32,024 nt of DNA from assembly GCA_019359395.1 (NCBI GenBank), contig JAHHHK010000053.1, positions 1 through 32,024 on the forward strand. The letters run 5' to 3'. Below are positions 23,383 through 29,815 of this stretch, piece after piece. This DNA is from Komarekiella atlantica HA4396-MV6. GTDB lineage: Bacteria; Cyanobacteriota; Cyanobacteriia; Cyanobacteriales; Nostocaceae. Each line of letters opens with the position of its first letter. Position 1 is the first letter of the stretch. A model generated the notes under the pieces. The model had not been told where the DNA came from and did not search any database. It worked only from the letters and a program-made list of their open reading frames with translations. The position numbers and the translations under genes are program-made.

Positions 23383-23440
23383 TTTTTGCTAGTTCCGGAA
23401 TATTTTGCATCAAGTCTTCGTTATAAGTAATAGCAACTGA
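23383..23440 (+). promoter_or_regulatory. Conserved element copy 2
   Basis: GGAATA at 23397-23402 and TTATAA at 23421-23426, 18 apart, preceded by TTTTTGCTAGTTCC and followed by GTAATAGCAACTG. No peptide gene follows; an IS630 remnant lies about 110 bases downstream. Confidence 0.6.
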
Positions 23441-23535
23441 AAAAGCTAAACAATCTATCTAGTCTATGAGGTAATGATTTACAGCAGATTGCAGGTTTAT
23501 GAAGTATAGTAACAGCAGTTTGTAAACCAGTTGTT

Positions 23536-23781
23536 TTAATGTTTGGGGTTAACCAAATCGAGTGCAGTAGCCATAAGAATATCAACCATTTTTGTTGTGG
23601 TTGGAGAAAAGGAGCGTAAAAAAGCTTTTAGTTGTGACCACCAATGTTTAATGGGATTAAAATCCGGTGAATACGGTGAAAAATATTGAACACTAGCACC
23701 AATGGATTGAATCAACGGTTCAATGGAAGCTACTTTGTGAGGAGGAACTTTATCCATAACAACGACTGCGCCTAGCCACAA
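23536..23781 (-). pseudogene. 3' remnant of an IS630-family transposase
   Basis: This 81-codon fragment has the IS630 C-terminal signature VVVMD...PPHK, YSPDFNPIK-HWW and LKAFLRS. The residue that should be the third catalytic acid (NPIE) is Lys here. The N-terminal half is missing. It is not functional. Confidence 0.8.
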
Positions 23782-23891
23782 CTAGGGAAGTAAACATTTC
23801 TCGACAAAGACCCTCAAAAGTATTTCCACTCATCGACTCAAGGTTTAGGGCTGCCAGTACTGCAAAAAATTTCTGCAACACCCTAAATTTC

Positions 23892-23947
23892 TTTTGTTAG
23901 TTTTGGAATATTTTGCATTGAGCTTTCGTTATAAAGAGTAATGACTT
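23892..23947 (+). promoter_or_regulatory. Conserved element copy 3, cut off by IS1
   Basis: GGAATA at 23905-23910 and TTATAA at 23929-23934, 18 apart, preceded by CTTTTGTTAGTTTT. Only 14 bases separate it from the left end of an IS1 element, so whatever it once drove has been displaced. Confidence 0.6.
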
Positions 23948-23986
23948 GGGCGTTGCATAATTGAAGTATGAATTAGAGCGATCACT

Positions 23987-24655
23987 ATGCAATGTCCAAG
24001 GTGTGCATCAACTCATATTCGCAAGAATGGCAAAAAAGCAAGTAAACAAAATTATATTTGCGTTCAATGTAGTCGTCAGTTTATAGATGCTTACGATTTG
24101 CAAGGTTATTCTGAAGAAATAAAACGTGAGTGTTTAGAAATGTATGTGAATGGTCTAGGTTTTCGAGCTATAGAGCGGCTAAAAAACGTGCATTATACAA
24201 CCGTAATAACTTGGGTTAAGAAAACGGGTAAAATTTTACCCAATTTACCAGAAGGTGATGAAATCCCTGAAGTTACACAAGTAGATGAATTAGAAACTTT
24301 TGTTGGTAAAAAAAACAAAATTTGGCTGTAGACAGCAGTAAATAAGCATTATCCAGGGATTTTAGCCTGGGTTTTGGGAGATAGAAGCTCTGAAACATTT
24401 AAATTGTTGTGGTTGATTATTAGATGTTGGAATTCATATTTTTATGTTACAGATGGTTATCCAGTTTATCCTTGTTTTATTACCAATGAAGACCACATTG
24501 TTAGCAAAACATATATGACAAGAGTCGAAGTGAAAATAGCCGTTTAAGGCATTATTTAGCTCGCCTACATCGGAAAACTTTCTGCTACTCTAAAACCGAA
24601 GAAATGCTGGAATATTCAGTTCGATTAGTAATATATTATCTTAAGTACGGTTCCG
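23987..24655 (+). pseudogene. IS1-family transposase with stop and frameshift
   Basis: The first 114 codons include the zinc-ribbon CPRCxSxxIRKNG start with a second CxxC, an HTH (LGFRAIERL) and QVDELETFVGKKNKIWL. A TAG at 24329-24331 stands where relatives have Trp (TGG). The frame then continues with TAVNKHYPGILAWVLGDRSS to YMTRVE, where a missing G shifts the frame. The homology resumes as GENSRLRHYLARLHRKTFCY and SVRLVIYYLK. Two inactivating changes make it a pseudogene. Confidence 0.85.
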
Positions 24656-24662
24656 TGGTGCT

Positions 24663-24681
24663 GCGGGCGCTGTGCGCCCGC
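24663..24681. repeat. Triloop palindrome at the IS1 3' end
   Basis: GCGGGCGC-TGT-GCGCCCGC, an 8-bp perfect GC stem with a three-base loop, followed by a HIP1 octamer. It is similar in form to the palindromes in the split gene. Confidence 0.55.
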
Positions 24682-24846
24682 AAGCTTGAGGCGATCGCTT
24701 GATTCATACTTCCATTCAGCAACGCCGTATCTTCATTATACTTTGCCTAAAATAAGACGAACTAGGCAAAGTTATCATTTGTATTTCTTATCAATCAAGG
24801 CTAAAAAAAGGGTAATTTTTACAGAATTTTACAAGGTTGCCCCTGG

Positions 24847-25296
24847 TTGCACGAACCTTCTATTTACGCCGGATTGCGAGTGGCAGAGGCGGCATCTTTG
24901 CGGTGGGAGCAAATAGATTGGAATGGTGGCACAATTTACGTGAAGCGAGTCAAAAAAGGAACACCCTCGGTTCAACCACTTTCAGGTTTGGAGATTCGTT
25001 CTCTCCGTCATCTGCAACGAGATTATCCTGCTAGTCCCTATATTTTCTAGTCTTCTCGACTTGGCCCGTTGGCACATGATACGCTCGCCGGCATTGTTGA
25101 ACGGGCTGGTGAATTAGCTGGTTTCCCTTTCCCTATTCATGCTCAGATGCTGCGGCATGGAACAGGTTATTATTTGGCGAATCGAGGCATTGATACCCGA
25201 ACAATTCAGAGTTACTTGGGGCATAAAAATATTCAGCATACTGTTCGTTACACCGAACTTACATCTACCAAATTTCAGGGGCTTTGGGATGATTAA
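24847..25296 (+). pseudogene. Tyrosine recombinase remnant with internal stop
   Basis: The frame encodes AGLRVAEAASLRWEQIDW (catalytic Arg box I region), then a TAG at 25048-25050. It resumes in the same frame with SSRLGPLAHDT and the box II motif MLRHGTGYYLANRGIDTRTI-QSYLGHKNIQHTVRYT, including the HxxR-type and nucleophile Tyr pattern of FimB/XerC-like integrases. The N-terminal half is missing. It is a relic of an integrase near the IS1. Confidence 0.8.
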
Positions 25297-25440
25297 TATT
25301 TAAACTCCTTGATTAAGGCTCGTCCATCTCCTCCGAAAAAAATCGCTCTCCTACAATAGGCGTAGGGGTGATTCTAAGGGGGTATTGGGGATAGATAGGA
25401 TGGATGATAGGGGGAGGATAAGAAACTTTTTTTTCAAAAT
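25297..25440. other. Short intergenic region
   Basis: I see no gene here. It contains G/A-rich sequence (GGGGGAGGATAAGAAAC) ahead of conserved element copy 4. Confidence 0.3.
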
Positions 25441-25503
25441 TCTTTTGCAATCCTGGAATAATTTCTTTACTTCATTCGTTGTAAAAAGTAGTAGTTGAGG
25501 AAC
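25441..25503 (+). promoter_or_regulatory. Conserved element copy 4
   Basis: GGAATA at 25455-25460 and TTGTAA at 25479-25484, 18 apart, preceded by CTTTTGCAATCCT. The ATG of the 84-residue peptide gene is only 24 bases beyond the second half, so a promoter here would give a very short 5' leader with the GAGG ribosome-binding site. Confidence 0.6.
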
Positions 25504-25508
25504 TAAAT

Positions 25509-25763
25509 ATGACATTTGTAGCCTTATATGAAGACTTGAATTACGATGCCTGTGAGAACCTTAGCGGAGGAGTTAGGAAATACGGGATAGAGGTACAAAA
25601 CGGCCAAGTAAAAAAGCAAACTTCTGACGAAAAAGCATTTGGAAAGTCTTTCAAAGGAACTGGCGGGCAATGCTTTATTCGGAATTATTTAGAGCCAGGT
25701 ACGATAATTTATCCCGACGACCCAAACGAATACCCGATCTTTGTATCTCCTAAACCATCATAA
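25509..25763 (+). CDS. GG-leader peptide, 84 residues
   Basis: The leader ends LNYDACENLSGG (residues 10-21), with GG 12 residues from Leu as in the other peptides. The 63-residue core is Lys/Gly/Pro-rich with one Cys (CFIRNYLEPG), an acidic Pro-Asp-Asp-Pro stretch and SPKPS at the end. Cys15 in the leader is unusual. GAGG sits 8 bases before the ATG. Its conserved element copy lies directly upstream, so it is the most compact promoter-gene unit of the set. Function: candidate exported peptide, modification unknown. Confidence 0.65.
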   Translation: MTFVALYEDLNYDACENLSGGVRKYGIEVQNGQVKKQTSDEKAFGKSFKGTGGQCFIRNYLEPGTIIYPDDPNEYPIFVSPKPS

Positions 25764-25810
25764 ATATGTTAAGTCTTCGTTATAAGAAGTAGGAGCTACT
25801 TTTTAAGAGT
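25764..25810 (+). promoter_or_regulatory. Conserved element copy 5, downstream half only
   Basis: GTCTTCGTTATAAGAAGTAG matches the TTATAA half (25780-25785) and its flanks, but no GGAATA lies 18 bases upstream. It probably served the 26180 peptide gene before mobile DNA entered between them. Confidence 0.45.
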
Positions 25811-25865
25811 AGGCTTACAGGGGATTCAAGGACAAGAACAGGTTAGAACAAAAGTAGCAAGCCTA

Positions 25866-26043
25866 AGCTCGACTTTATCCAAAATTAAGAACTCGGTTTT
25901 CTTTATGGAGCAAAAACCCTGACTTTTTGGCAAATACTTTTTCCACTTCACAGATTATCGATGAAGTTAAAAAGTAAAACTATCGTTCCACAGAGGCTTT
26001 AGCGATAGCGAGCGCGCTGCTGGAAAATGGATAAAGTCGAGCT
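25866..26043. mobile_element. MITE-like element
   Basis: AGCTCGACTTTATCCA (25866-25881) and its perfect complement TGGATAAAGTCGAGCT (26028-26043) flank a 178-bp segment without any open frame. The size and ends suit a non-autonomous miniature element. Confidence 0.6.
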
Positions 26044-26045
26044 AA

Positions 26046-26128
26046 GAGGATGTTTGAAAAGTAATGAGAGGTGAGATTTTATGCCAAACGCCTCACCATG
26101 ATGCGGATCATAGCAAGACTGAAAAAAT
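26046..26128 (-). pseudogene. IS5-like transposase 3' remnant
   Basis: Read leftwards, codons at 26079-26120 give SLAMIRIMVRRLA-stop, the typical end of IS5-family transposases of cyanobacteria. Beyond the stop is GAGGATGTTTGAAAAGT in plus orientation, a likely IS end. Only the tail of the element remains. Confidence 0.5.
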
Positions 26129-26179
26129 ATAAATTAATTTGTCTTAACATTTTTAAAAAATGATAAGCGAGGTTTAATA

Positions 26180-26539
26180 ATGACTGAACAGACCCAAAAA
26201 AGCTTTAAAAGGGGCACTAAGCTTTCTTTTATTGAGGAACTTTCTAGAGAAGAAGCTGCTAATGTTTCTGGTGGTACTTCACAAAGCCTACAGAACCCTT
26301 ACGGCTACGGTTTAAACTTAAATTCTTACTGCAAACAAAAGTATGGCAGTTCATCTAAGGAAGTTTTAATAGAGAACAATGCTTACGGTTGGAGGTGTCT
26401 TGTCCAAGGAGGAAACTTAGTGGGTATCAATATTGATGAAGCCTGCCAAATGCATTACGGTTACTCGGCAAAAAGCGCACTAGGAAATTACAACGATCCT
26501 AGTTCTTGGTATTGCAATGCAGAATATCTAAGACGTTAA
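26180..26539 (+). CDS. GG-leader peptide with duplicated Cys-paired repeat
   Basis: This 119-residue protein has a leader ending LSREEAANVSGG (residues 21-32), then an 87-residue core made of two homologous units: LNLNSYCKQKYG to GWRC (residues 45-73) and INIDEACQMHYG to SWYC (83-112). Cys51/Cys73 and Cys89/Cys112 are 22 and 23 residues apart, so one disulfide per unit is likely. Similar repeats with a YG core and an (N/D)xxxxW-x-C end appear, to my memory, in secreted proteins of actinobacteria and cyanobacteria, where some are lectin-like. GAGG precedes the ATG. A conserved-element half lies upstream beyond the mobile remnants. Confidence 0.7.
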   Translation: MTEQTQKSFKRGTKLSFIEELSREEAANVSGGTSQSLQNPYGYGLNLNSYCKQKYGSSSKEVLIENNAYGWRCLVQGGNLVGINIDEACQMHYGYSAKSALGNYNDPSSWYCNAEYLRR

Positions 26540-26674
26540 CAATTGAAATCGTGAATACTTAGTATTTTTTTGATAACACAATTAAGTGTAAAAACTTGAG
26601 AGCAATAAATAAACAATTTATTTCTTTTCTAAGCATGTTTGTAAAGTATTACCTTTTATAAGAGGTTTTTAATT

Positions 26675-26956
26675 ATGTTATATCAAAATATTACATCTGA
26701 TTTAATTTTAGAGTTATCTACAGCAGAACAGCAACTCTTCTCTGGAGGGCGAGAATTTAATGCAAGCAGAGAGCAATACCTGGCTGGTGCTGGACGATTA
26801 GGACTTTTAAACGAAAAACTTGAACTCAAATGGAATCAAGTGAACTATACCTGTTACAGAGGTTATTTAAGCTACCGCGAGTTGGGAATTACTCTGAAAA
26901 AGGGAGAAGAATCGCAAAAACAAGACTCTTATCATTTCTCTTGCTACAGTTCTTAA
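26675..26956 (+). CDS. GG-leader peptide, 93 residues
   Basis: The leader ends LSTAEQQLFSGG (residues 14-25). The core of 68 residues has Arg/Glu-rich helical sequence, a central NYTCYRGYLSYRELG and a Cys-containing end (FSCYSS), so a disulfide or thioether between Cys60 and Cys91 is possible. AGAGG lies 8 bases before the ATG. No conserved element directly precedes it, so it may be cotranscribed with the gene at 26180 (136 bases away). Candidate exported peptide. Confidence 0.65.
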   Translation: MLYQNITSDLILELSTAEQQLFSGGREFNASREQYLAGAGRLGLLNEKLELKWNQVNYTCYRGYLSYRELGITLKKGEESQKQDSYHFSCYSS

Positions 26957-26987
26957 TATTTTCACTTTTTGATAGGTTTCAAAATCC

Positions 26988-27046
26988 TTTGCTAGTTTTG
27001 GAATATTCTCTATTAGATCTTCGTTATAAAGAATAGAAACTATTCA
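26988..27046 (+). promoter_or_regulatory. Conserved element copy 6
   Basis: GGAATA at 27000-27005 and TTATAA at 27024-27029, 18 apart, preceded by TTTGCTAGTTTT and followed by AGAATAGAAACT. It lies 87 bases before the peptide gene at 27117. Confidence 0.6.
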
Positions 27047-27116
27047 TTATAAATAGTTTCACAACCATCTAAAACATAAAATTTTTACTCAGCTTTGTCA
27101 TAACGGAGGAAACGAA

Positions 27117-27476
27117 ATGTCAAGAGCTAAACAGACTATTAATCCCTACGCAGAATTAAATGATACCAAAGGATTTAGAGAACTATCTGATATAGAATCA
27201 TCACTAGTTACTGGAGGAGTTGCATGGTCTACTAGTTGGAAAGATACTTCACTTACTCAAAACGACTGCGAAAATACGGCAAGACTTGCAATATTACGGT
27301 CGGGACTTAATGCTCAATATGCTAACCCTCAGACTTGGTATGCATATAGTGGTGACAATGTAGTTTTTGCAAGATGTGTAGGCAGTAAGAATCTAGTATA
27401 TTTTACGGGAGCAGGTTCCTCATCTTTTAGTGACGTTAGTACTCTTAGGGAGAATGTTTCCAATAACTTCTTTTAA
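27117..27476 (+). CDS. GG-leader peptide, 119 residues
   Basis: The leader ends LSDIESSLVTGG (residues 23-34). The 85-residue core has Cys51 and Cys87, a Trp-rich beginning (AWSTSWKD), a helix (ENTARLAIL), a beta-like YFTGAGSSSF region and an Asn-rich end. GGAGGA is 7 bases before the ATG. Conserved element copy 6 lies upstream. The core looks like a small folded secreted domain rather than a short modified peptide, which suggests a bacteriocin or small effector. Confidence 0.65.
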   Translation: MSRAKQTINPYAELNDTKGFRELSDIESSLVTGGVAWSTSWKDTSLTQNDCENTARLAILRSGLNAQYANPQTWYAYSGDNVVFARCVGSKNLVYFTGAGSSSFSDVSTLRENVSNNFF

Positions 27477-27666
27477 AGTAAGTTAATTAACCTTCTTTCA
27501 TCTCTTTCACAAAACAATGATCAAAGCAGGAAACTTAAACTATGACTTAATAAAGTTTGAGGATTTATTTTCTAATAGAAATTCAAAAATTCTAGCTAAA
27601 ACTTGGGATACGAAGTTTCGTAAGCCTTGCAGCAATTGCTTTTTCCAAAGACTGATGCAAAAAGGT

Positions 27667-27692
27667 TAATAAGAAATAGAAACTGCTCATTC
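27667..27692 (+). promoter_or_regulatory. Conserved element copy 8, partial
   Basis: TAATAAGAAATAGAAACTG matches the downstream flank of the element (TAAGAAATAGCAACTG in the consensus), but GGAATA is absent at the right spacing. It lies upstream of the 62-residue peptide gene. Confidence 0.4.
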
Positions 27693-27713
27693 TTAACAAA
27701 GGAGTATTTAACA

Positions 27714-27902
27714 ATGATTAGCAATCTTCCTTATCTTGAAGAACTTACGTCTAAAGAAGCTGAAGTCATTAAAGGTGGATGGTTTTTTGATTCATGGTGG
27801 CCACAGGAACCTAAACCTCCTGCTCGTAAGCCTATAAATTCGCCGCCTATCGATCCATCAAAAGAGTTTATCTTGTACCCTGTAAAGGGCGTTGTTGCGT
27901 GA
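27714..27902 (+). CDS. GG-leader peptide with Trp/Pro-rich core
   Basis: The start at 27714 is chosen because GGAG lies 9 bases upstream; a longer frame from 27627 is possible but has no such site. The 62-residue product has a leader ending LTSKEAEVIKGG (residues 11-22) and a 40-residue core that opens WFFDSWWPQEPKPPARKP and is rich in Pro and Trp. The aromatic and Pro-rich core contains no Cys, so crosslinking would have to use aromatics or none. Candidate exported peptide. Confidence 0.65.
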   Translation: MISNLPYLEELTSKEAEVIKGGWFFDSWWPQEPKPPARKPINSPPIDPSKEFILYPVKGVVA

Positions 27903-28001
27903 ATAGAGAAAAATGGTAAATTTTACTCGCTTTTGAATTCGTTCATTGGTGGCGACTAAAGTTTCTAACCCAATTTCAATTTGACCCAATTTCCATAAAT
28001 A
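27903..28001. other. Short intergenic sequence
   Basis: I see no gene here. It lies between the Trp/Pro-rich peptide gene and a MITE-like element. Confidence 0.3.
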
Positions 28002-28184
28002 AGACTTACGCACTGTACGAATTAATCATGGTATGTATTCAAGAAAAGAGGTCGTTTCAGGTTTTTATTAATCGTTTTTTGATGATAGGTAAAGTCGCAC
28101 TGTAGGGGCACAGCAATGTTCCTGATGACAAATGTGGTTTTTCTAGCTATGCATACGTTGTATTTTGCGTCAATGCGTAAGTTC
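28002..28184. mobile_element. MITE-like element with ACTTACGCA ends
   Basis: ACTTACGCA (28004-28012) and TGCGTAAGT (28174-28182) are inverted copies about 160 bases apart, with no frame between. Similar AGACTTACGCA/TGCGTAAGT ends occur in small repeats of Nostoc-type genomes, in my recollection. Confidence 0.5.
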
Positions 28185-28370
28185 TAATAAAATTTTTTGC
28201 TGTTTTCCATAGGGCATATGTATATAATTAATTGCCCAACCTAGCTGTTTTTTAAATCCTTTACTACTAAGCCTTTCAAGACTTAACGGGAAAAGTCAGC
28301 TTTAGCTATTTAGTGTCATTTCTTTTGTGATATTTCTGTATACAACATGTATGTTGTAAAGTTCAGAATT

Positions 28371-28432
28371 TATTTTGTCAGTTTTGGAATATTTTCAATG
28401 GTTCATTCGTTATAAATAATAGCGACTGATAA
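28371..28432 (+). promoter_or_regulatory. Conserved element copy 7
   Basis: GGAATA at 28386-28391 and TTATAA at 28410-28415, 18 apart, preceded by TTTTGTCAGTTTT and followed by ATAATAGCGACTG. It lies 52 bases before a 19-codon frame (28468-28527). Confidence 0.6.
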
Positions 28433-28467
28433 GGCAGTGAATATAATCTAGTGGAGGTAGATATACC

Positions 28468-28527
28468 ATGACTATCAAAAAGCTATACATTAATAAACCA
28501 GTCTTCTCTAACTACTACCGACGATAG
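28468..28527 (+). pseudogene. Very short peptide frame, possibly a broken precursor
   Basis: ATG after GGAGG (10 bases) opens MTIKKLYINKPVFSNYYRR-stop. Immediately beyond, another frame stays open for 50 codons (SLTTTDDSGSQYRPNLYCL and on). A one- or two-base change would join them, so this may be a frameshifted small peptide gene under conserved element copy 7. A genuine 19-residue peptide is the alternative. Confidence 0.4.
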
Positions 28528-28672
28528 TGGAAGTCAATATCGACCTAACCTTTACTGCTTAATTACTGTTGGCTTGATTATTAAATCTCATAAAGAGAGC
28601 AGTAAAGTAAAATTGTCTTTTTTGCTTAGTAGTATCATAAGTATCTAGCTAAATTTGCAAGGAGATTTTCGT

Positions 28673-29125
28673 ATGAATTCTTTCCCCAATCAGTTATCAA
28701 CTCGTCTGTCTCTATTATTGATTATCGCAATATCTTTTTTACTCGACAATCCAGCCAGCGCAGTAAACTCTAGTCCTACTGTTCCTTCCCAAGAAGCTAT
28801 AAACTCTATACCTTCTATTGAATTTTCCCCGATTTTAGCTGAAAAACTAGAATCACTAATTGTCCAAGAAACAGAACTGCTGGCAAATTCAAACTCATTT
28901 CAGGACTTCAGTGGTGACCCTGGCTCATTTATACAATCTGTTCCAACAAGAAAAAGACGATATCCATGGGGACGATATCCATGGGGACGATATCCATGGG
29001 ATAGACCAATACCAAATCCAGGTAGTCCGATACCAAATCTAGGTAGTCCGATACCAAATCCAGGTAGTCCGATACCAAATCCAGGTAGTCCGATACCAAA
29101 TCCAAGACCTGACTTTCCCCGTTAA
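28673..29125 (+). CDS. Secreted RiPP precursor with RYPW(G/D) repeats (GrrA/OscA-like)
   Basis: The start at 28673 has AAGGAG 9 bases upstream. The 150-residue protein has a Sec-type signal (residues 10-30, ending NPASA), a Ser/Pro-rich spacer, a helical leader (about 51-72, SPILAEKLESLIVQE) and a core. The core has three tandem RYPWG/RYPWD units (96-111) and four PIPNPGS units. The leader resembles that of cyanobacterial GrrA/OscA precursors, which GRRM-type radical SAM enzymes crosslink at W-x-(N/D/R)-type motifs. Here the W-G-R and W-D-R triplets would be the targets. The core differs from the usual Gly-rich form, so it is a divergent member. The next gene downstream is the maturase. Confidence 0.75.
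   Translation: MNSFPNQLSTRLSLLLIIAISFLLDNPASAVNSSPTVPSQEAINSIPSIEFSPILAEKLESLIVQETELLANSNSFQDFSGDPGSFIQSVPTRKRRYPWGRYPWGRYPWDRPIPNPGSPIPNLGSPIPNPGSPIPNPGSPIPNPRPDFPR
28958..29110 (+). repeat. Tandem repeats in the precursor gene
   Basis: A 15-base unit CGATATCCATGGGGA occurs three times (28958-29002), and a 21-base unit CCGATACCAAATCCAGGTAG plus one base occurs four times from 29006, with a partial fifth. Near-identity of the copies points to recent expansion, a common way for RiPP cores to vary. Confidence 0.8.
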
Positions 29126-29815
29126 GTCGTAAAATTTTGAAAGAGTAAGGATTTCAAATGACAATAAATGACGAGAGAATAGAACTTTGAGATGATGAAA
29201 GGAGCGATCTCATCCGCTCAAAAGATAACAGGAAAAGTTAGATCCAAGACCGTATCGTTAGTATGTAAATCTCAAGTCATAGAAGCTTGTACTATCGGGA
29301 CTTAGACATTTTTGAGACAGAAACAAGCCTCAAAGGCATGTAGGGGAAGAAGAATATATCAAAAGCTCAAAAATGCTTGAAACTAGATATATTAAGAAAC
29401 TAGGTAAACCGATGTCAAAGTCCTTCTGTATATACGTTTGATGTTTTTTTCTAGCAGGTTTTTGTCTAAGTCCTACTATAGCTTTCTTAAAATAAATAAC
29501 AGATGTGTATGACTTCGCTCTTTTTGTGGACTCTAATAACAGACAAAATGGTCTTATAGGCTGCGTTATTTCAAGAGAATAGATTTTAAGGTTTTGAAAC
29601 TTCTTGAAAAAATGTTGGTTTCAATACCGTAGTACAAAGAGAGTAGTAGAATAGAATTTATGAATAGATTAAATATTAATTGAATATTTATAAGCATAGT
29701 TGTTAGTTAATCATAGCTTTATATTTTAAGTTAGATAATTTTTTAAAAATAAAAAAATCAATTTTTAAGACTTAAATAAATAATGATTAATTAAAAAAGG
29801 AGTAAATTAAAAGGT
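29126..29815. other. Gene-free gap before the maturase operon
   Basis: There is no convincing gene in 690 bases. A 37-codon frame beginning at 29192 (MMKGAISSAQKITGKVRS to stop) has no clear support. Sequence from 29640 is very AT-rich and probably contains the maturase promoter. Confidence 0.35.

Larger units (their letters stand above)
23949..24726. mobile_element. IS1-family element, inactive
   Basis: Ends are GGCGTTGCATAATTGAAG (23949-23973 region) and its imperfect complement ATTCATACTTCCATTCAGC-AACGCC (24702-24726), about 20 of 25 bases matching. The 778-bp length fits IS1. The transposase inside carries two lesions. No target duplication is visible. Confidence 0.75.

Noticed and set aside
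29006-29110. CRISPR-like array of 21-base repeats
   Set aside because: The repeats are contiguous without spacers and encode in-frame PIPNPGS units within the precursor gene.
29192-29305. A 37-codon frame in the gap before the maturase
   Set aside because: It has no supporting features beyond being open and does not resemble the GG-leader peptides.
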